Under the pieces are notes generated by a model. The model made no database searches and was not told the DNA's origin. It was given only the letters and a program-made list of their open reading frames with translations. Position numbers and translations under genes: made by a program. Shown here piece by piece: positions 30,133 to 37,661 of a DNA stretch of 37,661 nucleotides; within the stretch, counting starts at the first letter, position 1; each line of letters starts with the position of its first letter. Source of the stretch: Chloroflexota bacterium (GTDB lineage: Bacteria; Chloroflexota; Anaerolineae; Anaerolineales; Villigracilaceae); assembly GCA_013152325.1 (NCBI GenBank), contig JAADGN010000026.1, forward strand, positions 10,978 to 48,638. Reading direction: 5' to 3'.

Positions 30133-32307
30133 TTAGGCCAGGAAGAAATAGTACAACAACGCGCCGACGACGATCAGGGTGCTCATCGCTGCGATCATGT
30201 ACTGTTGAATGCGGCCAGTTTCGACGTAACGCAGTTCGGAACCCGCCTTGCGCACCACCGCGGCCGAACCGTCGCCGACGAAGCGGTTGATGAACGGCAG
30301 ATCGAAGTAGTTGCGCAGTGCGCTGCCCAGCCACGTAGCGGCACGTCCAAACGAGTGCAGAATGTTGTCGATCAGACCACGGTCGATCCACTTGTAAGTG
30401 AACGTTTCCGCCAGCCAGTAAGCAGGCTTCACAAACAGGAAGTCGTAGGCCTCGTCGAAGTAATACTTATTCTCGAGCAATGTGTGGACCGGCCCCAAGA
30501 CCTTCTTGAGCGGGTCAACCGCGCCAGCCTGGACTTTACGATAAACCAGCCAGCCGAAGAACAGACCACCCAGGGCCACGCCCAGCGAGGTCAGCAGCGG
30601 AGCCATGCTGAACGCAACTGCTTCCGGGCGCACGGCCAGCGTGCCGCCGACAAATTCGTGGAACCAGTTGGGGAGCAATCCGCCCAGGCCGGGGAAATGC
30701 TCGGGGATGCCGACCCAGCCGAACGTCACCGCGAAGATCGCCAGCACCATCAGCGGAACAGTCATCGTCCAAGGCGTCTCCTGGGCATGCTCGGCAACTC
30801 CCGTCCGCGGTTTTCCCAGGAAGGAGAGCGTGATCTGGCGCATGGTGTAGAAAGCGGTCAGAAAGGCAGCCAGCGCCAACGTGATGAAGACCGCCATGTG
30901 ACCATGCCCAAAGGCGTCCGCAAAGATTTCGTCCTTCGACCAAAAACCTGCCGTCACCAGCGGGAAACCGGAGAGGGCAAAACCGCCGATCAGGAACGTC
31001 CAGAAGGTGACGGGCATCTTCTTGTAGAGACCGCCCATGTTGAACATATCCTGCGGGTCAACATCGTGATCGCCCGTGTGCAGCACGCCGTGCTCCATGC
31101 CGTGAATGACGGAGCCGGAGCCGAGGAAGAGCAGCGCCTTGAAGAAGGCGTGTGTGACCAGGTGAAAGGCCGCAGCCACGTACGCGCCGATGCCGATGGC
31201 CGCGATCATGTACCCCAGCTGCGAGATGGTCGAGTAGGCCAGCACGCGCTTGATGTCGTTTTGCGCCACGGCGATGGTCGCCGCGAAGAGCGCCGTGAAC
31301 GCGCCGATGAAGGCGATGATGCTCATCGTGGCGGTCAGTCCGTGCCCGTCCCAACCCGCGGAGAAAAGCGGGAAGATGCGGATGGTCATGTAGACGCCCG
31401 CCGAGACCATGGTCGCAGCATGGATCATGGCCGAGACCGGGGTCGGGCCTTCCATCGCGTCCGGCAGCCAGACGTGCAGCGGCCACTGCGCCGACTTGCC
31501 CACCGCGCCGATGAAGAGCAGCAGGCCGATCATCCCCGCCGCCGTCAAGCCAAAGAAAGCCGGTGTGGTCGCCAGCGCGTGCAGCACCCGCTCCGAAAAG
31601 ACGACGTCATAAGAGAGCGAACCGGTCGCCGTGTACAGGAAAGCGATGCCCAGAAGCATGAAAACGTCGCCAATGCGGGTGGTCATGAAGGCCTTGATGG
31701 CTGCATCGCGCGCCGACTTTTTCCCGTACCAGAAGCCGATCAACAGGTACGAACACAAGCCCATGATCTCCCAGCCGACGAACAGGGTCAGCAAATTGTC
31801 GGAGACCACCAGCGTGTACATCCCGAAAGCGAACAAACCGATAAAAGCGAAAAAGCGCGAGTACATCGGCTCGACGGACGGCACGGCGTGTTCGTGTCCA
31901 TGCTCGTCGGTGGCGGTCGCGCCGTGCGGCGGCAGGCCGGGACGATCGTGATCGCCTTCCGGCTGACCGTAGTTGTGATAGCCAACCGAGTACAGGAAGA
32001 TCATGAAGACCGTCCAGCCGACGAAGAAAAGCACCACCGCCGAGAGCGGGTCGATCCGCACGCCGATCTTGAGCCAGGTGTCGCCCAGCGGCAGCCAGTT
32101 GATCGCAGACGCGAACGGGTGCTCGCCGAGATGCTCCACGCCCAGCGCGCGCACAAAAACGATCATGCTCCCCAGCCAGGAGAGCGCGGCTGCGCCAACC
32201 CCAATCCAGTGGCTCAACGCCTTATTGCGGTTGGTAAACAACACAATCAGGAAGAAGGCCAGCAGCGGCGGGAGAGGGAGTAACCAAATCAGTGTTTCAG
32301 TTGCCAT
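30133..32307 (-). CDS. nuoL: NADH-quinone oxidoreductase subunit L, extended
   Basis: The 724-residue subunit is the distal antiporter-like subunit with the long lateral helix along the membrane arm. The helix-5 glutamate lies in LFVGWEIMGLCSYLLIGFW, and the pumping block is WLPDAMEGPTPVSAMIHAAT. It is longer than typical NuoL (about 610-650). A His/Glu-rich loop follows YSVGYHNYG (about 120-150), and the C-terminal lateral-helix region between FVKP and the last transmembrane helix (GRIQQYM) is about 70 residues. ATG 32307 has TAGGAG upstream; a GTG at 32325 would overlap nuoK. Confidence 0.95.
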   Translation of the reverse strand: MATETLIWLLPLPPLLAFFLIVLFTNRNKALSHWIGVGAAALSWLGSMIVFVRALGVEHLGEHPFASAINWLPLGDTWLKIGVRIDPLSAVVLFFVGWTVFMIFLYSVGYHNYGQPEGDHDRPGLPPHGATATDEHGHEHAVPSVEPMYSRFFAFIGLFAFGMYTLVVSDNLLTLFVGWEIMGLCSYLLIGFWYGKKSARDAAIKAFMTTRIGDVFMLLGIAFLYTATGSLSYDVVFSERVLHALATTPAFFGLTAAGMIGLLLFIGAVGKSAQWPLHVWLPDAMEGPTPVSAMIHAATMVSAGVYMTIRIFPLFSAGWDGHGLTATMSIIAFIGAFTALFAATIAVAQNDIKRVLAYSTISQLGYMIAAIGIGAYVAAAFHLVTHAFFKALLFLGSGSVIHGMEHGVLHTGDHDVDPQDMFNMGGLYKKMPVTFWTFLIGGFALSGFPLVTAGFWSKDEIFADAFGHGHMAVFITLALAAFLTAFYTMRQITLSFLGKPRTGVAEHAQETPWTMTVPLMVLAIFAVTFGWVGIPEHFPGLGGLLPNWFHEFVGGTLAVRPEAVAFSMAPLLTSLGVALGGLFFGWLVYRKVQAGAVDPLKKVLGPVHTLLENKYYFDEAYDFLFVKPAYWLAETFTYKWIDRGLIDNILHSFGRAATWLGSALRNYFDLPFINRFVGDGSAAVVRKAGSELRYVETGRIQQYMIAAMSTLIVVGALLYYFFLA

Positions 32308-32318
32308 AACGTGTTCTC

Positions 32319-32627
32319 CTACCACTTCATCATGTCGATTTCGTCCGCGACAACCGTCTTGCGGCGGCGGTAGATCGAGATGATCAGCGCCAAACCGACA
32401 GCCACTTCAGCCGCGGCGGTTGCAAAGACGATAATGGCAAATACCTGCCCGACGATCATCGCCGGGTCTCCGTAGCGCCAAAACGCCACCAGATTAATGT
32501 TGACAGCGTTCAGCATCAATTCAATGCCGAGCAAAATAGCGACCGCGTTCTTGCGGGCCAGCACGCCAAACAAACCAATGCTGAACAACCCGGCGGACAG
32601 GGTCAGGTACCAGGAAAGCGGGATCAT
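32319..32627 (-). CDS. nuoK: NADH-quinone oxidoreductase subunit K
   Basis: The 102-residue three-helix subunit. The GIELMLNAVNINLVAF block carries the conserved glutamate of helix 2, and AAAEVAVGLALI carries the second one. Together they link proton transfer between NuoH/J and the antiporter-like subunits. A strong AGGAGG precedes ATG 32627. It stands between nuoJ and nuoL as usual. Confidence 0.96.
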   Translation of the reverse strand: MIPLSWYLTLSAGLFSIGLFGVLARKNAVAILLGIELMLNAVNINLVAFWRYGDPAMIVGQVFAIIVFATAAAEVAVGLALIISIYRRRKTVVADEIDMMKW

Positions 32628-32636
32628 TGTTGCCTC

Positions 32637-33146
32637 CTATTCCTTGTTGAACGCGACGTATACCGCGCCGATCAACGCCGCCAGCAGCAATATCGAGGCC
32701 ACCTCGAACGGCAGCACGTAAGCGTCCGGGGACACCAGGGCTATTCCCAGCTGCTCAACCGCATCCAGCCCCGCGGGGATTTCAGCGGCTGTCTTCGAGA
32801 AGCCGGCCCAGTTGGAGAGCAGCCCAAACAGCCCGCCAAAGGTCACCACGCTGATCAGCGCCGCCATCCACCAGTTCTTGTTCAACTGCGGCCCCTTGTC
32901 ACGCATCTCGCGGCGGGTCAGCATGACGGCGAAAATGAACAGGATGGCGATCGCGCCGATATACACCACCACCTGTACCACCGCCAGAAAACCAGCGTTG
33001 AGCAGCGCGTACACCGCCGCGACCCCAAACAAGGCTGCGATCAGCCATAACGCCGCGTGGATCATATTGCGCGTGGTCACGACCATCAATGCGGAGCCGA
33101 GGATCACAGCGGCGAATAATAGGAAGATAATTTGCAAGAAAGTCAT
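32637..33146 (-). CDS. nuoJ: NADH-quinone oxidoreductase subunit J
   Basis: A 169-residue membrane subunit with five helices. The family block VVQVVVYIGAIAILFIFAVML (about residues 56-76) is unmistakable. ATG 33146 is preceded by AGGAG. It follows nuoH; nuoI, which usually stands between nuoH and nuoJ, is absent. Confidence 0.95.
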   Translation of the reverse strand: MTFLQIIFLLFAAVILGSALMVVTTRNMIHAALWLIAALFGVAAVYALLNAGFLAVVQVVVYIGAIAILFIFAVMLTRREMRDKGPQLNKNWWMAALISVVTFGGLFGLLSNWAGFSKTAAEIPAGLDAVEQLGIALVSPDAYVLPFEVASILLLAALIGAVYVAFNKE

Positions 33147-33167
33147 ATCGTCTCGCTCCTCGTTCGG

Positions 33168-34367
33168 CTAATGCTGCGCCGCCTGGACAGCGGGCTGGGC
33201 GGGCGTCTCTTCCCGCTCCCGCTGGCGGCGGGCATGTGCCTTCAAAATTTCAATGGTCAGCCATCCGACGACCACATTCGCCAGGAACAGCCCGGCTGCA
33301 TGCCACCCCGCGCTTGCCCCGGCCAACAATTTGCTGACCAACGCCGTGACCATCAGCAAGACAAAGGCCAACGGGGTCAGGAACTTCCAGTTGAAGGCCA
33401 GCATGTGGTCGATGCGAACACGCGGCACCGTATACTTGACCCACATGATGACCCAGTAGAAGAACAGCGCCTTGAGCAGGAAGATCACGGCGGCAACGAT
33501 CGGGCCAAAATTCTCCAAGCCGAAGAAACGGTAACCGCCGAAGAACAGCACCGAGATGAAACCGCCAAACGTGAAGGCGTGCAGCAACTCGCCCGCATAG
33601 AACAGGCCGAATTTCATGCCGGTATATTCGATGTGGAAACCGGCCACGATCTCCGATTCGGCCTCGTTCAGGTCGAACGGCGAACGTCCCAGCTCGGCGA
33701 TGGCGCTGATGACAAAAATCAGCGCGCCGAGCGGCGAAAGCACCACAAACCAGATGCCCTGTGATTCGACGATGCCGTTCACGCCCATCGTCCCGGCCAA
33801 CAAGGTCGGGATGAGCAGCGCGACGACCATCGGGATCTCGTAGGAGATCATCTGCGCTACCGTGCGGAACGCGCCCATCAGGGCGTATTTGTTGTTCGAG
33901 GCCCAACCGGCCATAATGATCGAGAGCGTCCCGATCGCGCCGGCGGCCACGATGTACAACAGTCCCACGTTCAGGTCTACGCCAAATATCTTCGGAGCGA
34001 AAGGCAAGATCGCCCACAGCAGCAAAACCGACATCAGTGAAAAGATGGGCGCCAGATTGTAAATGATCTTGTCCGCGCCGATCGGGGTGATGTCTTCCTT
34101 GATAAGCAGCTTGACGATATCGGCGAAAGGCTGGAAGATGCCAAACGGGCCTACCCGGTTCGGACCCAGGCGATCCTGGAAGCGGGCCACCACTTTGCGC
34201 TCGACCCACACCAGCAGAATGTCGAGCAACATGGCGAAGGTCACCAGCGCAAAGATGCCGATCAGGGCGATCAGAACGCCCGCCAGGCCTTCAGCCATGC
34301 CCCAGCCTGTAAAAACGCCCATCAGCCAATCGGCAACGAAATTGATTGGATCAGTCCAAAAGGTCAT
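33168..34367 (-). CDS. nuoH: NADH-quinone oxidoreductase subunit H
   Basis: The 399-residue subunit forms the floor of the quinone site. FQDRLGPNRVGPFGIFQPFAD and the block FDLNEAESEIVAGFHIEYTG are diagnostic. The C-terminus extends past the last helix with a charged tail (KAHARRQREREETPAQP). ATG 34367 has GAGGAG before it. A terminator-like hairpin lies directly upstream, between nuoA and nuoH. Confidence 0.96.
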   Translation of the reverse strand: MTFWTDPINFVADWLMGVFTGWGMAEGLAGVLIALIGIFALVTFAMLLDILLVWVERKVVARFQDRLGPNRVGPFGIFQPFADIVKLLIKEDITPIGADKIIYNLAPIFSLMSVLLLWAILPFAPKIFGVDLNVGLLYIVAAGAIGTLSIIMAGWASNNKYALMGAFRTVAQMISYEIPMVVALLIPTLLAGTMGVNGIVESQGIWFVVLSPLGALIFVISAIAELGRSPFDLNEAESEIVAGFHIEYTGMKFGLFYAGELLHAFTFGGFISVLFFGGYRFFGLENFGPIVAAVIFLLKALFFYWVIMWVKYTVPRVRIDHMLAFNWKFLTPLAFVLLMVTALVSKLLAGASAGWHAAGLFLANVVVGWLTIEILKAHARRQREREETPAQPAVQAAQH

Positions 34368-34383
34368 GGATCACTCCTCACAC

Positions 34384-34419
34384 ACAAAAAAGGCTGAAAG
34401 GAATTTTCCTGTCAGCCTT
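34384..34419 (-). terminator. Terminator or attenuator between nuoA and nuoH
   Basis: On the minus strand AAGGCTGA (34419-34412) pairs with TCAGCCTT (34397-34390), with an inner AGGAA/TTCCT and a run of T after it. It should stop or reduce transcription from nuoA into nuoH. Confidence 0.8.
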
Positions 34420-34438
34420 CTAGATTGTCTCCAATAAA

Positions 34439-34795
34439 TTACATCCACTCCAACGCACCTTTGCGCCAGGCGTAAACCAGGCCGGAGATAAGGATCAGGA
34501 TGAAAAGGATGCCCTCCAGGGCGGCGAACAATGGCAATTTATCGAACGCAACCGCCCAGGGGAACAAGAACACGGTTTCCACATCAAAGACCAGGAAAAC
34601 CAGGGCAAAGATGTAGTACTGCGCCTTGAATTGCACCCAGCTATCCCCCACAGTTTCGATACCGCACTCATAAGTGCTCTGCTTGATCGGATTGGGTTTG
34701 CGCGGGGCGATCAAGCGAGCGATCATCAGCGCCATCGCCGGGATCATCATCCCAACGAGAATAAATAGTCCGATGTAAATCCATGGATTTTGCAT
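34439..34795 (-). CDS. nuoA: NADH-quinone oxidoreductase subunit A
   Basis: The 118-residue three-helix subunit has the YECGIETVGDSW block (42-53), whose Cys marks the quinone-side loop, and FLVFDVETVFLFPWAVAF. ATG 34795 has TTGGAGAG in front; the longer TTG frame at 34837 is rejected. The next complex I genes would normally be nuoB, C and D, but a terminator follows and nuoH comes next. Confidence 0.96.
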   Translation of the reverse strand: MQNPWIYIGLFILVGMMIPAMALMIARLIAPRKPNPIKQSTYECGIETVGDSWVQFKAQYYIFALVFLVFDVETVFLFPWAVAFDKLPLFAALEGILFILILISGLVYAWRKGALEWM

Positions 34796-34847
34796 AGACT
34801 CTCCAAGAAAAAATGGGGTCAGTTTACAAAGCGACAAGAACGGGCGA

Positions 34848-34856
34848 ATTTTACCA
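34848..34856 (-). promoter_or_regulatory. Extended -10 promoter for nuoA
   Basis: TGGTAAAAT on the minus strand (34856-34848); the -35 region is weak. The transcript would start near 34841 and run about 45 bases before the ATG. Confidence 0.45.
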
Positions 34857-34923
34857 TAAAGGTCTCTAAAACCCTACTTACCCACGTCTGCTTTTCGCAT
34901 GATGTTTGTCATATATCTCCAAT

Positions 34924-34964
34924 GGGGGGAACTTTGCACGCCTGGGGCCGTTCCCAATCCCCCC
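34924..34964. repeat. Inverted repeat upstream of the nuoA promoter
   Basis: GGGGGGA (34924-34930) is complementary to TCCCCCC (34958-34964). An alternative pairing is GGGAAC (34927-34932) with GTTCCC (34950-34955). No T-run follows on either strand. It could be part of the terminator of the upstream gene or a regulatory site. The rest of this spacer holds no gene that I can see. Confidence 0.35.
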
Positions 34965-35044
34965 TAACTAACCCAAAATCACGGGACAAGTTGCTTTTTT
35001 GGCGCAAAGACGTTTTTTCGTCCCCGCTCCTGGACTTCGGGAGG

Positions 35045-35788
35045 CTACCGTTTCAATTTGCGCCACAACCAGCGAAAAACATCATCAATGAACGGGAACC
35101 CCAGCACCGCGCCGACAAATGACCCCACCGTCCCCGCGAAGCGCGCCGGGCCGGCCGTCAACCCAAACAGCGTCACAGCCTGGATTTCGATCACCTGCGC
35201 CGAGAGCGTACGCCGCATCTCCTCGCCGCCCTCTTTTGGGATGAAACGCAGATAAAGCCAGACCGTGCCGCGGTAACGTCCCATTTCCGCGGGGCGGACG
35301 CTCCAATAAAACGTGACCGGCTTCCCCGGCAGCAGCGGTTCGCTGACCTGTCCGGCAGGCGTGACGATCACACCCGCCATATCCAGGCGCGCTTCAGCGA
35401 TCACGTTGTGCGTCTCGTATAAATTCGGGATACTGACCGTCTCCCCGCTGATCGCGTGCCCCTCGATCTCCGCCGTCGGGGTGAGGTTCCCCATCTCGTC
35501 CACTTCCAGCGTCAGGCGGATCACGTCCGCATCGCCGGCGCGGATAGTAGGCGGCCACTCCAGCGTCAGGCGGCGCTGCTCGGGGATGGCTGGCAGCGCG
35601 GTCGGCTCCAGCAGCGCCACAGCAGTCGGCGTTGCCGGAAAGATTTGCGTCGCTGCCGGAGCGGCTGGCTCTTCCGGCCCCGCGCCCTCCGTCCCGGGTG
35701 GAGGGCCATAGGCGGCTGCGCTGCAAGCCTGGATCACCCCTGCCAGCACCAGCCCAGCCAGGAATAGCAGGAAATGTCTCTTGTTCAT
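35045..35788 (-). CDS. Predicted lipoprotein with C-terminal membrane segment
   Basis: A 247-residue protein. The signal peptide has a lipobox-like I-Q-A-C at Cys22, slightly unusual because Gln is at the -2 position. A Pro/Ala/Thr linker follows (about 30-65). The beta-rich central domain (about 70-200) begins RLTLEWPPTIRAGDADVIRL and ends YLRFIPKEGGEE. The end (AGPARFAGTVGSFVGAVLGFPF and on, then RWLWRKLKR) could be a second membrane anchor. No family is recognised. ATG 35788 overlaps the stop of the small upstream gene by one base (TGATG), so coupling is likely. Confidence 0.75.
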   Translation of the reverse strand: MNKRHFLLFLAGLVLAGVIQACSAAAYGPPPGTEGAGPEEPAAPAATQIFPATPTAVALLEPTALPAIPEQRRLTLEWPPTIRAGDADVIRLTLEVDEMGNLTPTAEIEGHAISGETVSIPNLYETHNVIAEARLDMAGVIVTPAGQVSEPLLPGKPVTFYWSVRPAEMGRYRGTVWLYLRFIPKEGGEEMRRTLSAQVIEIQAVTLFGLTAGPARFAGTVGSFVGAVLGFPFIDDVFRWLWRKLKR

Positions 35789-35967
35789 CAGAAGTACATC
35801 CGCAAACCGGGAAAGAACGTCTCCGGCGTCGGCAGTTGCAAGTCCGCGGGCGGGATGGGCAGCACGCGGCTCTCGCGAACCAGCGGCCAAAAGGCCCAAA
35901 TCAACACCGCCAGCGAGAGCGCCAGCACAATCACCGCCAGAAACAAGCGCACCTTTGATTTTGCCAT
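35788..35967 (-). CDS. Small single-pass membrane protein
   Basis: A 59-residue protein with one hydrophobic helix (LFLAVIVLALSLAVLIWAFW, about 8-27) and a Pro-rich, extracytoplasmic-looking tail. The ATG at 35967 lies 7 bases after a TATAAT box and has no Shine-Dalgarno sequence, so the mRNA is probably leaderless. The next gene overlaps its stop by one base, so they form an operon. Confidence 0.65.
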   Translation of the reverse strand: MAKSKVRLFLAVIVLALSLAVLIWAFWPLVRESRVLPIPPADLQLPTPETFFPGLRMYF

Positions 35968-35979
35968 ATAATCATTATA
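35967..35979. promoter_or_regulatory. Palindromic divergent promoter
   Basis: TATAATCATTATA is a perfect 13-base palindrome, so both strands carry a TATAAT box at this spot. The minus strand serves the small membrane protein (leaderless); the plus strand could serve the glycosyltransferase gene starting 29 bases further on. No strong -35 box is visible on either side. Confidence 0.6.
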
Positions 35980-36007
35980 CACGCTACAACAAACAGGATA
36001 ACCCAGT

Positions 36008-37450
36008 TTGAAAAAGACTCATTTCATCATTCTCTTTTGCTTCGCCGCCGCCCTGCGCCTGGCCTTTATCTGGAAAGCGCCGCTCTGGTATGACGAAAAC
36101 TTCACCTACCTGCTTTCGCAATTACCCTTTGAGAATATGATCCGGGCAACGGCGGGCGATGTCCATCCGCCATTGTTCTATATCATTTCGTGGTTGGTCC
36201 AACGCATGGGCGGCCCACCCTGGTTGTTGCGCATGCCCTCAGCAGCTTTTTCGCTTTGGGCGTTGTATCTGTTCCGCCGCGTACTCCAGGTTTTGAATAC
36301 CTCCCCTCGCATTCAAACCGCGGCATTATTTCTCATGGCTGTGCTGCCATTCCAGTTGTGGTTCGCGCAGGAAGCGCGCATGTACGCCATGCTGGAGGCT
36401 TTTGTTCTGTTGGGGGTGCTCGCGATCCACAAACGACACTGGACAACGCTCTTTCTGGCGTCTTTGGGGATGCTATACACACACAACCATGCTGTGTTCT
36501 ATTTGCCGTTCATTGTACTGTCCGGGCTGCTCTCCGGGCAAAAACAGAAGGATGCCAAACGGATGCTCTGGGTTCCAATCCTGGCATTTCTGTCGTGGCT
36601 TCCCTGGGCATCAGTCGTCTTCTCGCAGATCAGCCAGATCGACAACAACTACTGGATCACGCCCATTCACCCAGGCATGATTCTGGACATGCTCAACAAA
36701 CTGTTCTGGATTGCCGCCCAGCCAGATTCTCTCTACCTGCCCGCCTATCTGCTTGTGATCTCCGCTTTGCTGATCGGATGCTGGTACGCGCTCCGGTATC
36801 GGCCTGCCGGCTGGACAACCATCCTTTTACTTGGCTTTGGGCCAGCCATCCTGGCAACACTGGTCTCCCTGTTATGGCAGCCGATCTTCCTGTACCGTCA
36901 CCTGGTTGGGTCAGCTCCTTTTCTTTACCTGCTGGTTTCCCTGCCGCTGGGGAGCCTTGAAAAGATAGATGTTGTAAGCCGGAAAAGGTCGCTCGTTTAT
37001 CTGGGCCTTGTTGTCGCTCCGCTGTTGATGACCGGGCTTGCCGGATACTACCTGCGCACGCCGGACATGAAGCGCAACCAATCGAGAAAACCATATATGC
37101 GAAGCGCGTTGACCGACATCGAGAAGAACTGGCAGCATGGCGACATCTTCTACCACATAACGGACGCGTCCCTGGTCAACACAATGGCATACACCCCCGA
37201 CCTGCCGCATTACAAAATGCCCAACTGTGAACCCGGTTCCGGCGGGCTTTCAGAAGCGACCCGCACGGCGATGGGCGTCCGGACCGCGCCGCTCGACGAG
37301 ATCGAGCATCAGCGCGCCTGGATCATCGCGGCGGTGCCAATAAAAGACCCGGCATGCTATCCGGACAGTCTCGCTGCCATCCTCGATGAGGCCCCGCTCA
37401 TACTGATCGACAACAACCCGTCTGCCATGTACGGAATTTGGGTGAAGTGA
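36008..37450 (+). CDS. GT-C family glycosyltransferase (GT39/PMT-like)
   Basis: A 480-residue polytopic protein with about ten helices. The N-terminal catalytic loop has W27-Y28-D29-E30 and H53-P-P-L-F, the acidic pair and HPPL pattern of GT-C enzymes such as the ArnT/PMT family, which use lipid-linked sugars. QEARMYAM (about residues 121-128) is also family-like. The substrate is not predictable. TTG 36008 is the start, with AGGA nine bases upstream; no better start is seen. A C-terminal soluble domain (about 360-480) follows the last helix. Confidence 0.85.
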   Translation: MKKTHFIILFCFAAALRLAFIWKAPLWYDENFTYLLSQLPFENMIRATAGDVHPPLFYIISWLVQRMGGPPWLLRMPSAAFSLWALYLFRRVLQVLNTSPRIQTAALFLMAVLPFQLWFAQEARMYAMLEAFVLLGVLAIHKRHWTTLFLASLGMLYTHNHAVFYLPFIVLSGLLSGQKQKDAKRMLWVPILAFLSWLPWASVVFSQISQIDNNYWITPIHPGMILDMLNKLFWIAAQPDSLYLPAYLLVISALLIGCWYALRYRPAGWTTILLLGFGPAILATLVSLLWQPIFLYRHLVGSAPFLYLLVSLPLGSLEKIDVVSRKRSLVYLGLVVAPLLMTGLAGYYLRTPDMKRNQSRKPYMRSALTDIEKNWQHGDIFYHITDASLVNTMAYTPDLPHYKMPNCEPGSGGLSEATRTAMGVRTAPLDEIEHQRAWIIAAVPIKDPACYPDSLAAILDEAPLILIDNNPSAMYGIWVK

Positions 37451-37485
37451 CCGGCTCCTGCGAGGCGCCGGTCACTTGATTTTGT
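37445..37485 (+). terminator. Terminator of the glycosyltransferase gene
   Basis: A perfect 11-bp stem AAGTGACCGGC (37445-37455) / GCCGGTCACTT (37467-37477) overlaps the stop codon TGA; GATTTTGTT follows. Beyond it up to the window end I see AT-richer sequence without a supported gene. Confidence 0.8.
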
Positions 37486-37661
37486 TGTAAACCTGAACAT
37501 TGGGCGCTTTTGCTTTTTATGGACAGGAGCTGTTTCAGACTGAGCAGGTCATTTGGACGGCTTTTTACTCTTTTTACTTGACACTTTCTTTAAACGGTGG
37601 GCTGCATCACCTCAGGTAGATATTTTTTATGTGGCTCAAATCAAGTTCTATTAGGCGTTTA

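Noticed and set aside
28996-32283. A 1095-codon open frame on the plus strand opposite the nuo genes
   Set aside because: It is the reverse-strand shadow of nuoL and nuoM; the composition (Gln/His/Arg-rich, no domains) is typical of antisense frames in GC-rich DNA.
37629-37661. Possible start of a gene running off the window end (ATG at 37629)
   Set aside because: Only eleven codons (MWLKSSSIRRL) are visible, with no ribosome binding site; there is too little to support a gene.

Overview
The window is a GC-rich (clearly above 50% GC by eye), gene-dense chromosomal segment. It most resembles a Chloroflexota genome of the Anaerolineae type. The grounds are two nuoM genes in one complex I cluster, an ATP synthase b subunit fused to part of delta, Thr/Pro-rich lipoproteins, a short archaeal/eukaryote-type ProS, a fused ECF ATPase pair and typical intergenic palindromes. 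The taxonomic call is an inference from protein style, not from a marker tree. No rRNA, tRNA, CRISPR array, transposase or phage gene was seen.

Layout. 1-3782 (+): the end of a MazG-like pyrophosphohydrolase, a LOG-family protein, proS, an AlkD-like HEAT-repeat protein and a small membrane protein, closed by a terminator. 3857-8313 (-): a four-gene operon of S-adenosylmethionine hydrolase, fused ECF ATPases, an S component and EcfT, with two palindromic repeat elements between the last two genes. 8566-11944 (+): a lipoprotein and a very large HEAT/multi-TM protein. 12017-13398 (-): a PlsY-like protein and a sirtuin. 13441-16693 (+): a lipoprotein, rpsO and pnp, with a terminator and a structured leader before pnp. 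16980-20834 (+): a small membrane protein, an 881-residue secreted carbohydrate-binding-like lipoprotein and a small lipoprotein. 20905-23042 (-): murE and a GNAT acetyltransferase. 23175-25624 (-): the ATP synthase F0 genes only (an atpI/atpZ-like gene, atpB, atpE, and a b-delta fusion). 25663-34795 (-): complex I membrane-arm genes only, nuoA then nuoH-J-K-L-M-M-N. 35045-35967 (-): a small membrane protein and a lipoprotein. 36008-37450 (+): a GT-C family glycosyltransferase.

The energy block (23.1-34.9 kb) holds the membrane parts of two large machines, while their soluble parts (F1; NuoBCDEFGI) are absent from the window and must lie elsewhere if they exist. Two NuoM proteins, together with a NuoL whose lateral-helix region looks about 25 residues longer than usual, point to a complex I with an extra pumping module. 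The operon most likely to be a poorly described system is the one pairing a SAM-cleaving enzyme with a complete dedicated ECF uptake transporter. Several genes appear to be transcribed from promoters whose -10 box lies only 8-9 bases before the start codon and which have no Shine-Dalgarno sequence, suggesting leaderless mRNAs beside genes with strong ribosome binding sites.
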